Positions 51,134 through 62,195 of a stretch of DNA of 64,000 bases are shown in pieces. Position numbers and translations under genes: made by a program. A model generated the notes under the pieces. It searched no databases. It was not told the DNA's origin and saw only the letters and a program-made list of their open reading frames with translations. How positions within the stretch are numbered: position 1 is the first letter of the stretch; each line of letters begins with the position of its first letter. Origin of the DNA: Mallotus nudiflorus (taxonomy: Eukaryota; Streptophyta; Magnoliopsida; Malpighiales; Euphorbiaceae); contig CANTUR010000055.1 of the NCBI GenBank assembly GCA_947683625.1, positions 1,984,501-2,048,500 of the forward strand, read 5' to 3'.

Positions 51134-51280
51134 GAGAAATGAGCAAAAGAAAAACACTTATGCAGTATAAAGGAATTACTTGAGCCACAGACTTAAGAAA
51201 AATCTCTTTACCTACTTGTGAAAGCATACGACCATGCATACCAAAAAGCCTCTTCCACATTTTATCCTTTAAAAAGCTAA
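51134..51280 (-). pseudogene. LINE ORF2, upstream portion of the split copy
   Basis: Minus-strand reading gives KMWKRLFGMHGRMLSQVGKEIFLKSVAQVIPLY, the conserved segment after the RT palm in plant L1 ORF2. It then joins the 47823 side at LCEELQKMMNSFLWG. The copy is 5'-truncated near 51280, as is usual for LINE insertions. Confidence 0.85.
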
Positions 51281-51299
51281 AAGAAAAAAAAATTTATTA

Positions 51300-51467
51300 C
51301 TTAAGAAAGTTATATATTTATTTTGTAGTGAGACATTTTTATTTATTTAGGTAGTGAAAAAAGTTCATTTAGTTAGTTAAAAAAATTGATATAATTAGTT
51401 AGGGAAAATAATTTATTTATGTATTTACAGAATTTTTTAAAGATTTTTTTGAAAAATAGAGTTAGTG

Positions 51468-51506
<39 letters not shown>

Positions 51507-51920
51507 CTTATATATGTTTGATTTTGTTTTGTAGAAAGTGATCTTGAGGAGTTGATTTTTTAACAAAAAAAGGTATTGTAGAAAAATAAAATTATTTAAT
51601 ATGTTGATTATTGATAAAAATTATTATATTTGTTAGATATAATTGTTGGTATAATATTTATGGATATTTTAGTAGTGAATATTTTTTTTATTGTATATTT
51701 GTTGGTAAATTAATTAGTTAGTAAGAAAAATTTATATCATGTCTTATTTATTTAATTTTTTACTTAGTTAATAAAATTTATATATTTATTTTGTAGTAAA
51801 ATATTTTTATTTATTTAGACAGTGAAAAATGCCTAGGTAGCTAGTTAAAAAAAAAGTATGTAATTAGTTAGGGGAAAAAGTTATTTATTTAGTTACAAAT
51901 TTTTTTATTTTATTTAATAT
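51300..51920 (+). repeat. Two-copy repeat flanking a (TA)n tract
   Basis: atatatttattttgtagt, atttttatttatttag, gtgaaaaa and taattagttaggg occur in the same order near 51310-51420 and again near 51778-51885, a spacing of about 465 bp. A (TA)n tract lies at about 51470-51501. Confidence 0.55.
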
Positions 51921-52019
51921 GTTAATTGTTGTTAAAAATTGTTATTTTTTCTAATACTAACTATTACATATTAATCATTATTATTATTTTTACTGTTTTA
52001 CCCTTTCATATAATAATAA

Positions 52020-52080
52020 TAATGACGATGTTATTATTATTATTATTATCATTATTATTATTATTATTATTATTACTGTG
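52020..52080. repeat. (TTA)n microsatellite
   Basis: A run of TTA/TTG triplets with two breaks, directly before non-repetitive sequence. No gene seen between 51920 and 52480. Confidence 0.8.
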
Positions 52081-52865
52081 TAAAAATTAAGCCATGATTA
52101 ATTTCTATTATTATAATTACTTATTGTGTTATGATTTTGTTAATTTTTTTTTTCGGCCAAAGTGTTCATGCATAATCGTGTAATAATTGAAGTCCAACCA
52201 TGATGAATTCACAAAGACCAAGGTATTCTTGTCCATTTCACCAATCACTTTGGTGGAACTCTCTCCCACCACCTTAGCCGCTTCTTTTACATCCCGCCAC
52301 CTTAGCCAAAATCAACATAAATTAAAGAAATCTTCTAAAATCATCAAAAAACACTTTCACAATTATCATAAATTGAAAAATACTTTTATTTTTTACCATA
52401 AAATGGTAAATAGCCTCTCCTCTTACCATCCTTTATACAAGTAATTTGAGTGTGAACTTATTTTTTCTATGTTTTTTTAAAGGATAAAGTTACAAATATA
52501 CCCTTAATGTTTATATTTAGGTGCGGATCGATCCTAAATAATTTGTGGGCTCAATTAAATACAGGAATTCAAAATCACGGCATTCTATGCCTCTCATTTA
52601 ACAGAGGCATTTGCTGCCGTTAGTTAGTGGATGATGTGGAAAAAAGGGTCCCACAAAACTCACACTTTAACATGCTCCGCCCCATTTGTCAATTTTAATG
52701 GAGATGATGCTCACATGCCTCTTAGCAAAGTAGACAGACACGTGGCTGGTAGCTCAAAATAACTCCATTTTCACAGTTCACGTGTACATATAGTAGATCC
52801 ATTGTAATTCTAAAGCACACAACCCAGATCACCAAGTTAGGAAGAGAAGAAGAAAATCAACGACA

Positions 52866-53470
52866 ATGGAAGTTAGTATTAAGGAAACTACTCTAATCCA
52901 TCTTTCCACCGTCCCCTTCTCCTGAAGCCACAGTCTTCCCCTTTCTCACGTCGACACCGGCCGAAACATGAATGTTACTTTCCGTACCTTCGTGTTTATG
53001 TGAACAGTACTACTGCTACTAACACCAATCACCCTTTCAATGTCATCGCCACAACCCTTTCCTCTGCTCTAGTCCACTACTATCCTCTTGCCGGAACTCT
53101 CCACCACAGTGATAAAGATGATCGCCTAAAGGTATTTTGCTCCAGTGGCCAAGGTGTGCCTCTAATTAATGCAACGGTTAACTATACGTTAGAATCACTT
53201 AATTACCTTGATGACCCAGATTATGATTTTATGGAGAGGTTAGTGCCTGACCCAAGTTTGGATCAAGGGATGGTTAATCTATGTGTGATTCAAATTACTG
53301 TGTTCAAGTGTGGTGGGTATAATTCATCATGTGTTGTGCGATGGGCTTGGGGGCTACTAAGTTCTTAAATGCTATGGCTGGATAGAATAAAGACCTTGCT
53401 GTTTGAAAAGAGTGGCTCCAATTTTACCACTTTCGAAGCTCAGGGTGCATTCTTATGGCGAGCCAAGTAA
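52866..53470 (+). pseudogene. BAHD acyltransferase gene fragment captured by the Pack-MULE
   Basis: Starting at an ATG at 52866 the reading is MEVSIKETTLI, then (frame changes) LSHVDTGRNMNVTFRTF, FNVIATTLSSALVHYYPLAG, LKVFCSSGQGVPLINATV and VIQITVFKCGG. The catalytic HxxxD motif is visible in a second frame as HVLCDG at 53328-53345, followed by ATKFLNAMAG in another. BAHD enzymes transfer acyl groups from acyl-CoA to plant metabolites in the cytosol. Only the N-terminal third to half is present; the C-terminal DFGWG motif is absent. A donor-like AAG|TAAGTC near 53467 may mark the end of the captured exon. It cannot make an enzyme. Confidence 0.85.
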
Positions 53471-53519
53471 GTCAATTTGGTTTACTTTTATTATACATAT
53501 GAAAAGCTACTATAATGAA

Positions 53520-54345
53520 GCTACTATAATTTCCACTATAGGCATAGGCGGGATAGGCAAAACCATACTTACTTGTTTAATGTACAACAACAACGAGGTG
53601 CATGATATGTTTGATTTTAAATTTTGGGTGTATGTTTCGAAAGATTTTGACGTCTATAAAATAACAAGAGATATTCTAGGTCAGGTACATTCAAGTCAGG
53701 TGGACATTCAAAGACATCTAATGCGGATCTGCAGCAGGATTGACAGGGGATATTTATTGGTTGGTGCTTGCAAAATATACATTTGATGGTGAATGTCCAC
53801 GTGTATACCCAAAGCTGGAGGAAACAAACAAGGACATAGCAAAAAGGTGTCATTGTTTACCATTGGCTGCAAAATCAATAGGCAATGCATTGCGCTCGAA
53901 AAGAAAAGTTGCAGAATGGAAAAGGGTATCAGAGAGCAACGCATGGGATGTAGCCAGCGAAGCTGGTTTGGCAGCTGTAAAATTGAGTTACTATTATCTG
54001 CCATTTCAAATTAAAGAACGTGTTGCTTACTGTGCATTATTTCGCAAAGGGTTTGCGTTCCAAAGAAGTTGTTGATCCATTTGTGGATGGCAGAGGGTTT
54101 TCTACATAATGTCTAGGTGAATGAATCAGTGGAAGATGTGGGCAATGAGTGCATTGATCATCTTACATCAAGATCATTTTTTCAGTAAGCAAACAATTTT
54201 AAGGCTTCACCATGCACGACATCATTCATGAACTATGTGAATCAGCGTGTTCCTTCAGCCTAAAGCTTGATCCCAGATGTCCATCCGTGCTTCCCATGAA
54301 GACTCAGTATTTATCAGCTCCCGCTTTTGAAAGGAACTACAATGC
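53520..54345 (+). pseudogene. NB-ARC (NLR resistance) gene fragment captured by the Pack-MULE
   Basis: The P-loop GIGGIGKT is at 53541-53564, followed by FDFKFWVYVSKDFDVYKITRDIL. The kinase-2 and RNBS-B blocks are missing; the reading resumes with PKLEETNKDIAKRC, the GLPLA-type CLPLAAKSIGN near 53855-53885, SYYYLPFQIKERVAYCALFRKG near 53985-54050, WMAEGF in another frame, and the MHD-type FTMHDIIHELCE near 54205-54240. No leucine-rich repeats are present. NLR proteins sense pathogen effectors; this fragment has an internal deletion and shifts, so no receptor results. Order and motifs suggest a CC-NB-LRR parent. Confidence 0.88.
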
Positions 54346-54699
54346 AACTCTACAATACCAACGGTGTTATTGTTGCCGCTCAGTCCCTACTAAGTAAGAG
54401 TCCAACCACCATTTTATTATTTGATTTAATTGGATGATTTGCTTTGGACTTTGTTTCAAAGAAGAAGAAGAAGAAGAAAAGGAAGAGGGGCGGAGCACGT
54501 TAAAAAGTGAGTTTTGTGGGACCCCTTTTTTTGCCGCATCATCCATAACTAACGGCAGCAAATGCCTCTGTTAAGTGGAGAGTTCAGAATGCCATGATTT
54601 TGAATTTCTGTGTCTAATTGAGCTAAAAAAATTATTTAGGGTTAATCCACACTGGGTATAAACATTACGGTCCGATTTATACCTTACCCTTTTTTAAAT

Positions 54700-55909
54700 T
54701 ATTGGACAACAATGTTTTCTCTCTTCAATAGGTAGTGTTGCCCCTTTTTTTTATTTTTTTATTTTTTTTATTTTTTCAACAATAGTTCCTATTGATTTTT
54801 ATTTTATTTATTCTTTTATTCTTATTTTTTGGATTTTCTTCCAATGTATTTCATTTTTATTATTTTTTGTTCATTTTAATTTAATTTACTTATATTCTTA
54901 TTTCTATCTATTCCTTATTTTTGTTTTAATCTATATATTTGTATTGCATTATTGAGATTAATTAATTAATTCTTTTTTTTGTTGTTTTTTATTCATATTT
55001 TATTTATTTCATTGTATTATATTTCTTTTTTTATTATTTCTTTTTTGTGTGCAATATTTTTATTTATTTCTATTTTTATTTTAATATTAATTAATAGTGA
55101 TTAGGTAAAGTAGGGATATGTAGTTTAAATAATTGTTTGTCCTTTAATTATTTGCTTTGTTTGCTTTGTTGGATGAATAAATAATTGTAATGTGATTGAT
55201 GTGATATATGGCAGATGATTTTAAGTTGGTTGATTAAAATATTAGACTAAATTATAAAATTTTGACAAATGCTTAGAGAAGCACATTTATATGTAAAAAA
55301 AGAAAGGATTAAATAATTAAAAATAATAAACATGAAATACAAGTGGAAGTCAACTATAAAATTAGATGATCATTCATAAAATCAATTTCTAAACTCAGAC
55401 TTTGAGAATAACTACTTGATCCGAATAAGATTCAATTGTTGTAAAATATATCCTAAGTTTTACTTGATTCGTGACTTTCATCTCCAATCTAGTTGTTATG
55501 GCCCATGATCATTACGCCATTGAAGCTCCATCTCTTTTTTATGCAAACACTATCTTTAAAATAGCCTCCCATCACACCCCACTATATACAAGTTAGTTTG
55601 ACAACCCTCCATATACTTCGGGTTAGCAATTTGTGTTAACGTGATATAAGCACGAATATAATACATAAATGGCTAATTTGAACACAATTTGTATAATTAA
55701 TTATGTCAAAGTTATAAATCCAAATATATATATTTAAGTAATAAGTTATGCGATACATTTGTTTAACTAATACAGGTCCAAAAGTACTTAGACACATTTA
55801 CAAGCATGATAAAGATATGCTTAACAAGTTTTAACATTGAAAAGGGCCCTAAAGGGAGGGGGTGTATCACACTCATGTTTGAGAAGTTCGCCATTACCGT
55901 AGGAAATGG

Positions 55910-55940
<31 letters not shown>
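54700..55940. other. T-rich then AT-rich spacer, no gene seen
   Basis: From 54700 to about 55080 the plus strand is dominated by runs of T with A interruptions. The remainder is ordinary AT-rich DNA. No structured element was recognised. Confidence 0.5.
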
Positions 55941-55942
55941 TT

Positions 55943-56283
55943 TGTAATAAATAAAAAAAATAATAAAATAATAATTATAATTTTAAGATTAAGAGTACCT
56001 TTTGTTTATATTACTTATGTTATTTATAAATAATAATATTATTATTAATATTAATTTTAGATAAATTTATGTATATGTGAAAGGATTACAAATAGCTTGG
56101 GACTAAGTTGACATACATGTAAACTTGGGGATTAGGATGGAAAGTGTAAGGAAGAGTAAGTTTAAGGATTAAAAAAAAAAAAAAAAGAGTAGGCTGGCAG
56201 AATTAGGAGAATCTTAAGTGTGACTCATCAAGTTAATTAAGAGAAGAACATTTCTCTTAAGCTGTGGTTTCCTTTAGAACAAA

Positions 56284-56330
<47 letters not shown>

Positions 56331-58805
56331 TGAAGAGAGAAAATGAACTAGAGTGGACAGCAATAACCTAGAGGGCGATCAAGCTTGCACGTAGAAGGAA
56401 GGGATTTTCATTACTTGGCTTCTGAATTAGAAGCAAGCAGCTGCGGTTTTCTTCCTTAAGAGCCGAAGATCAAGGTGAAAAACAGAGCTAAACAAGAATA
56501 AATAAATAAATAAGAGGAAAGGATGGAGTTCAGTTGTGGAGTCGGTAAGTGAAGAGGGAGTGATAGTTTAAGTATTGATTCAGAGTCTTGAATGGCTTTA
56601 AATTAAGTTGCATGCAAAGGTTTAGTGAAGTTGTAATTATAAAGATGATTAGAAGTAAGTTTGGAAAGAGTCAAAGTCCAAACTGATTCTGAGCTAAGTT
56701 TGTGTGTAAAAAGTTTAACTCTTTAAGCCAAAAAATTGAAATAAGCTTGTGATATTGTTAGGAATTAATCTGGGCCTGAAAGAAAAGTCTGTCAAAGTAG
56801 CGAGGGGAAAGGACAAAGGCTGCACTTAACGGTGAGTATACTCTAACGATCCTATAGTTATTTCTGAACTCCTTGTTGCTTGATAGGATTTCGAACTCTT
56901 GGTCTTGTTTTCCTTGCGAAATTTGATTGCTGGAATTCTGTGTTGTTAGTGCTGTTGCCCTTGGTGAAAATTGGATTTTTGGTGAACCATTTCTGTTGCT
57001 AGAATTCAGTGCAATGGAAATTGCTTTTCTTTGCTGCATTTCGATTCCTTGACAGCCTAAATGTGATTATTTTCTTGTGTTATTTCCTTGGGAACTCGAC
57101 TGTATAGCCTGCTTTGGAATTATGTTCATATAATCCTTCTTGAATCGCCATGAACTTCATAATTTTGTTGTTAATTAAATTGCTATCATTTATGTTGAGT
57201 TTTGCCGTAGAATTTTATGGGTGGGAAGTGCAGAATGCAGCTTGAATAATTTAATTAAAATGTCTTAAAATAAAACACACAAAAAAAAAAAAAAAAAAAA
57301 AAAAAGAACAAGAAGAAGAATGTGCACTTGCCATTAAAGCATTCACCCACCGAACTAAGAAGGTAGTATGTCTATATATATATATATATATATATATAAG
57401 GGAATCACATAGACTTGACTGGTGTTGCAAATCTCTATTAGAATGGCCATCTTGTTGCTATTGAGCTGATGGTCGATGACCTGTGAGTCTTATGGGTTTG
57501 GTGATACCTTTCTCAAGTTCTAATTGATTTAAACTGAAGATTGATTGTTCTTTTTTTTAGCTGTAATTGACTTGAACCTATTCTTGTGAATTACACATAA
57601 AAGAGCTGAACAAACAGGATTTATGGAATCGTGTTTTGGTAAAGACTTGTTGATGATCAAAGTGAAGTTTTAATTGCTAAAAACTATACTGAATTGAATT
57701 TTTAAGAACTGAAAACAGTCATTGACAGTAATTCATTTTAATCAAGATACAATATCTAGGACTTGAACTAAAGTTTGAGCGTTTAAAGTACATTTTTGTA
57801 AGAGGCTTCAATAATGTAAATAGTCTAATATATTCTATTTAATTAATTTATGACACATCATTTATTTTAGAAAAAATGAACAAGATTTATAATTTAAATT
57901 ATACTTGTGAAAATAGCTATGAGAATTTAATTTACAAAGAACATAATTATGAATCATATACATGAGTAATTTATTTAATAATAATTAAGGAAGTAAATTG
58001 GAAAGGTGGAATTGAGCACAAACATGTATAAGAATAAGGATGGTAAGACCATGTTTGGGACATGGCTGGGTCTTTTGAATTGTAAGGCGGTGTCCAAGGC
58101 ATTGCATTTTACACTGTAAATTGAATTGATTTAAGACTGTACCTAGGGTGCAGCTATCAAGATGTATTGACAGAAATAAATTATCTGCAATGGCTTGTTT
58201 ATAACTATCTTTGGGACAGTGCTTGGGACCTATTATGTCTTTGGACCGGATTCGAGTGGTTAACTATATGCATATGAGTTTGTTAGACCTTCAGTGTACT
58301 AGTTATACCGATGTCCACCTACATACATGTATTGGTGCTCATTAATTTATTAACTATTGTATTTATTTAAATTAACAATTTGGTCTTTAAGTTAGTAATA
58401 TTAGGCTATTGGTCATTATTTGGTTATATATCGCCAAGGAATTATTTTTAAAATGTACTTATAGACAGGTAGTAATAAATTGTGTTAGAGATGATTCATG
58501 GATAAATTTGGCGATATTGATAAATAATTATTAATAAGAAATCAAATGCTTAGATAAACAGTTAAAATTATTCAAGGGTAAAAGTAAAAGGTATCAATGA
58601 GTATTCAATTTTTATGGGATTATTTATTAAATTAAATTTTCCTTTTGGTCATTTTGTGTTGTTAAGTTATTTCTTCCATACCATGTTTCCATCTTTTATT
58701 ATTCTATACCCTATTTTTTGTTATTTTGTTCACTCATTGCGTATTTTCTTGGAAAATACTCACCTCACCTTCTTTCTTTTTCAGGTTGGCTGTATTATTG
58801 CTAGT
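55943..58805 (+). mobile_element. Probable gypsy-type LTR, interrupted on its right by a microsatellite and a CACTA element
   Basis: A TGTAATAAATAAAA start near 55943 resembles the TGTAATAAACC start of the 3.3-kb LTR on the opposite strand. Downstream it has the same layout: a GC-richer leader after a (GA)n tract, a donor-like GGTGAGTA near 56830, a middle rich in tgg-cc phrases (58030-58320), then ctcacct...tttttcaggttgg near 58760-58790. The end that should close with GTGACA is missing because (TA)n and a CACTA element follow. Family call is by architecture; no coding frame was recognised inside, and the 93-residue minus-strand frame at 56758-57039 is judged chance. Confidence 0.45.
56289..56327 (+). 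repeat. (GA)n microsatellite
   Basis: About 19 GA units just before a GC-richer leader-like stretch. Confidence 0.95.
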
Positions 58806-58815
58806 TAGAATTATT

Positions 58816-58818
<3 letters not shown>

Positions 58819-58899
<81 letters not shown>
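58819..58899. repeat. Long (TA)n microsatellite
   Basis: About 40 TA units next to the left end of the CACTA element. Confidence 0.95.
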
Positions 58900-58901
<2 letters not shown>

Positions 58902-58974
58902 AGTAGGAAGGATGTCTTATAATTATATCACTACTCTAATTTATCGATTTAGCAATGAAATTTATAAATGGAAA

Positions 58975-59345
58975 ATTTCCGTTTCTAATTAGAAACAAAA
59001 TTGAAACGAAAAGAAAAGAAAATCATTATCAATATAAATTTAAAATGGATAGAAACAAAATTAATATCCGGTTCTAAATTGGAAATGAAATTAATATCCA
59101 TTTCTAAATTGGAAATAAAATTAATATCCGTTTCTAATTTAGAAATGGAATTAATATCTGTTTCTAATTTAGAAATAGAATATTAGTTCCGTTTCTAAGT
59201 TTGAAATGAAATTAATATCCATTTTTAATTTAGAAACGAAATATTAGTTCCATTCTAAATTAGAAATAGAATTAATATCCGTTTCTAAATTGGAAACAAA
59301 ATGTTAGTTCCATTTCTAATTCAGAAACATAATTGATATCCATTT
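58975..59345 (+). repeat. Left subterminal repeats of the CACTA element
   Basis: About ten copies of the type tccgtttctaa-t-agaaa, separated by aattaatat, in tandem. Such arrays bind the transposase in CACTA elements. An open frame at 59001-59186 is just the repeat in translation. Confidence 0.8.
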
Positions 59346-60299
59346 TTAAATTAAAAACTTTATTTTATTTTTATTTTCGGATAAAAATGAAATCGATATG
59401 AAAATGATAAAATCACATCATTTTTTTAATGTAGATTATGATTAATATTAAGAATAATTTTAATTAATAAGTAAAAATTATACAATAGTAATTAAATATG
59501 TTGTGAAAAAAATAATTAAATGAAATAAAACTTATTAGTATTAATATTGGGGAAATATAATTTAAATTAGTTACTGCATATAATATAATATTAAGTATAT
59601 ATTATTTAAAGCTGAGTAATGTATTTGGTCATTATTTAAAATTAACTTAATGTTGAGTAATGTAATACTAATTTTTGTATATTATAATAATTCTATTAAT
59701 TTTTTTTGTTACTACCTATGCTACTATTATCTCATTGTATTTATATCAATAATAATGTTCGTGATATATATTTAAATTTAAATTTAAATTATTATTGGAT
59801 AGATATAATTCAAATTGTAAATTATAATTTCCTAATTACAATAGAAACTATGTATTATAACATAATTAAATATCTAATTATAAAATCACGTAACGTAATG
59901 TAACTTCTAAACTATATAGTTTTGCATTTAACTGTAAATAAAATAGCATAGTATACAACCAACAACTAATAAATATCCTAGATAAATATGAAATTAAGTA
60001 GTATTCATATTTCGAACTTCAAATTGATAGTGATAGTATAAGTAATTATATTAAGTAGAATTTATATTTTAATTTGATTTATATTATTATAATAATATAT
60101 AATTTTAATTTTTTTTGAAATGATATAATTTTAATATCAAAAATAAATAATTTGTTCATAACTAAAAAATTATATATATATATACTTTTCCACAAAACTA
60201 CGTAGTTTTAGTATAACCTAATTTCCTAAAATTATTCTTTGACTTGTCTTGTCTCTTTCACTTGCCCTATCTCATTCACTTAACCTATCTTTTCTAAAA

Positions 60300-61397
60300 G
60301 GAGAAATGATCAAATCTATCATGAACTATATTCCAATTATCAATTTAATTTTAATTTCAAAGTTGTATCAATTTCCTTCTCCAAGTTTGAGAGTTGTTCC
60401 AAATTTATCCAAATGACATTGAGCTTGTGATAGAGATAATGTGCTAATCTAACGTGGCATAAGAGTGGCTGACATGATAAAAAACTTAAAACTCACATGA
60501 TCCATGCTATCCTAATTTCAAAGTCATTTCAATTTACTCCTCAAACTTTTCGAGTTGTGTCAAATCTATCCAGATGTCAATAAGTTTGTACTAAATAGTT
60601 ACAGTGGCCATCTTATGTGGCATAATATTGTTTGATATAACAAAATTAAACTTCCTTAAAGTAGGTGTAAAATTAAAATATTTTGGTGTTGTCCCTGTTT
60701 TGAGATATGGTTTCAACAAAAAGGATCCCATAAAAAATTGAAATATTTATGTAAAATCAAAATACTAAAAAGTTTCACCGAGTCCAAGTAGAAAGAAATT
60801 TAAATATTTTTAAATAAAATATTTACATAAATATTTCAATTTTTTATGGGATCCTTTTTGTTGAAACCATACCTCAAAACGAGGATAATACCAAAACAAT
60901 TAAGTTGAATTTACATCAGTTTTAAGATGTCTTCAAACAAGCTATGTTTGCATGTCATGATCTCATTATACAAATCATATATTCTTTTGTTTTGCGATCA
61001 TAATTTGGAATAAATTAAGTTTTAGGTTTTAAATTTTTTTGCTATGTTAGATGATCTTATGCCATGAAAGATGGCCATTGCAGCTATCTAACATAAGCTT
61101 ATTGACTTTTGGATAGATTTGACATAACTCAAAAGTTGGAGGAGCAAATTAAAATGACTTTAAAATTAGGATTAGATTGATAATTGGTCTATAGTTCATG
61201 ATAGAATTGATAAGGTGATTTTTAAGTTTTTTACTATATCAGTCACTTTTATGCCACGTCATCATTGCCATAAGCTCAATGTCGTTTGGATAAATTTGGA
61301 ACAACTCTCAAAGTTGGAGGAGTAAATTAAGATAACTTTAAAATTAGGATTAGATTGATAATTAGCCTATAATTCAGGATAGACTTTATCATTTTCC
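60300..61397. mobile_element. Foldback MULE nested in the CACTA element
   Basis: A nearly complete hairpin of about 1.1 kb: arms of roughly 500 bp pair around a spacer near 60770-60830. Examples are tttatgggatcctttttgtt on the right arm and aacaaaaaggatcccataaa on the left. Ends start ggagaaatgat and, in reverse complement, ggaaaatgat. An exact 10-bp direct repeat, ttttctaaaa, lies at 60290-60299 and 61398-61407; 9 bp is the usual Mutator size. No coding capacity. Confidence 0.82.
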
Positions 61398-61641
61398 TTT
61401 TCTAAAATCCTTTAAGTAGCTGCCTCCCACCCCCATCTCACACTGTCGCCCTCATCTGACCATCCAACCATCCTTCCTCGTTGTTATCGGCTCCACCATC
61501 ATCATCTACACCCCTTATCACCTTTAGCTCCATAATTGTCTTTTTGTTTACTATCATTACCCTAAACTCTTCTTTTCTCTTCTCTTTTTCTCCTCCTTCA
61601 TCTCTCTGGCGTTTTGCCTCTCTTTCTCTCTGTCTCTTACA

Positions 61642-61919
61642 ATGTTTACTCCTCAAATGTGTAAGTATCCATCACTCCTCTTTCTTAAGTTCTTTTTTTC
61701 CTTTTTTCTACATCTTTTTGTTTATTTTGATTTTTTTCACACATATATCTTATCTGTCTCTTCTTGTTATCACTACCTTTTCAAAATTGTAATGCAGGTG
61801 GTGGCCACGATGATTCTAGCAGCAACAAAGGTAATGGTGGCGGTAGAGGAGGAGGAGGAGGAGGAGGAGGAGGAAGTAGCGGTAGTAGTGGTGGTAGTGA
61901 GGGAGGATTTTGTGTTTGA
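61642..61919 (+). CDS. Glycine-rich mini-gene in the CACTA element, two exons
   Basis: Exon 1 (61642-61660) reads MFTPQM plus one base. It ends at a consensus donor (gtaagtatcc), and a clean acceptor (aatgcag) at 61797 restores frame. Exon 2 (61798-61919) reads CGGHDDSSSNKGNGGGRG, a run of glycines from (GGA)n at about 61846-61872, then GSSGSSGGSEGGFCV and a stop. A pyrimidine-rich leader (ctctctctgtctctt) precedes the ATG. The parent gene is unknown. The stop falls in what looks like the end of tubulin intron 1, five bases before the tubulin exon. Splice signals suggest it was, or still could be, transcribed. Confidence 0.4.
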
Positions 61920-61924
61920 TTTAG

Positions 61925-62195
61925 GTTTCCAAGTGTGTCATTCACTAGGTGGAGGAACTAGATCTAGAATAGGAACATTACTGATATTAAAGATAAGAGA
62001 GGAATATCCTAACAAAATAATGCTAACATTCTTAGTGTTTCCATTACCACAGGTTTCAAATACAGTGATGTGAAACTTATAATGGAACTCTTTCTATTCA
62101 TCAATTGGTTAAGAATGTTGATGAGTGTATGGTTCTTGATAATGAGGCTCTTTATGATATCTGCTTCAGGACTCTTAAGCTCACTACTCCTAGTT
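61925..62195 (+). pseudogene. Captured beta-tubulin exon 2
   Basis: The reading is GFQVCHSLGGGTRSRIGTLL, KIREEYPNKIMLTFLVFP, VSNTV, then after a one-base shift near 62072, TYNGTLSIHQLV, DECMVLDNEALYDICFRTL and KLTTPS. This is beta-tubulin from about residue 131 to 222. The block starts after a TTTGATTTAG acceptor and ends where an ATAAGTAA stands in place of the GTAAGT donor. Plant beta-tubulin genes have two introns at about these codons, so this is one exon with its intron edges. The G-rich nucleotide-binding loop GGGTGSG is altered to GGGTRSR. It cannot encode functional tubulin alone. Confidence 0.92.

Larger units (their letters stand above)
52482..54689 (+). mobile_element. Pack-MULE carrying BAHD and NB-ARC gene fragments
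   Basis: The ends are inverted repeats of about 210 bp. The left starts GGATAAAGTTACAAA and the right, in reverse complement, GGGTAAGGTATAAA. Both later carry ttaacagaggcatttgctgc and gtcccacaaaactcac. An exact 9-bp duplication, ttttttaaa, lies at 52473-52481 and 54690-54698, the size made by Mutator transposases. No transposase is present. The interior holds two unrelated host gene fragments in the same orientation, which defines a Pack-MULE. Both fragments carry stops and frameshifts. Confidence 0.9.

Noticed and set aside
56758..57039. 93-residue minus-strand frame
   Set aside because: Lies inside the probable gypsy-type LTR; no domain, no splice or promoter support.
58726..58992. 88-residue plus-strand frame
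   Set aside because: Mostly translation of the 80-bp (TA)n microsatellite, spanning into the CACTA element.
61438..61656. 72-residue minus-strand frame with Arg/Glu-rich sequence
   Set aside because: Antisense of the pyrimidine-rich leader before the glycine-rich mini-gene.
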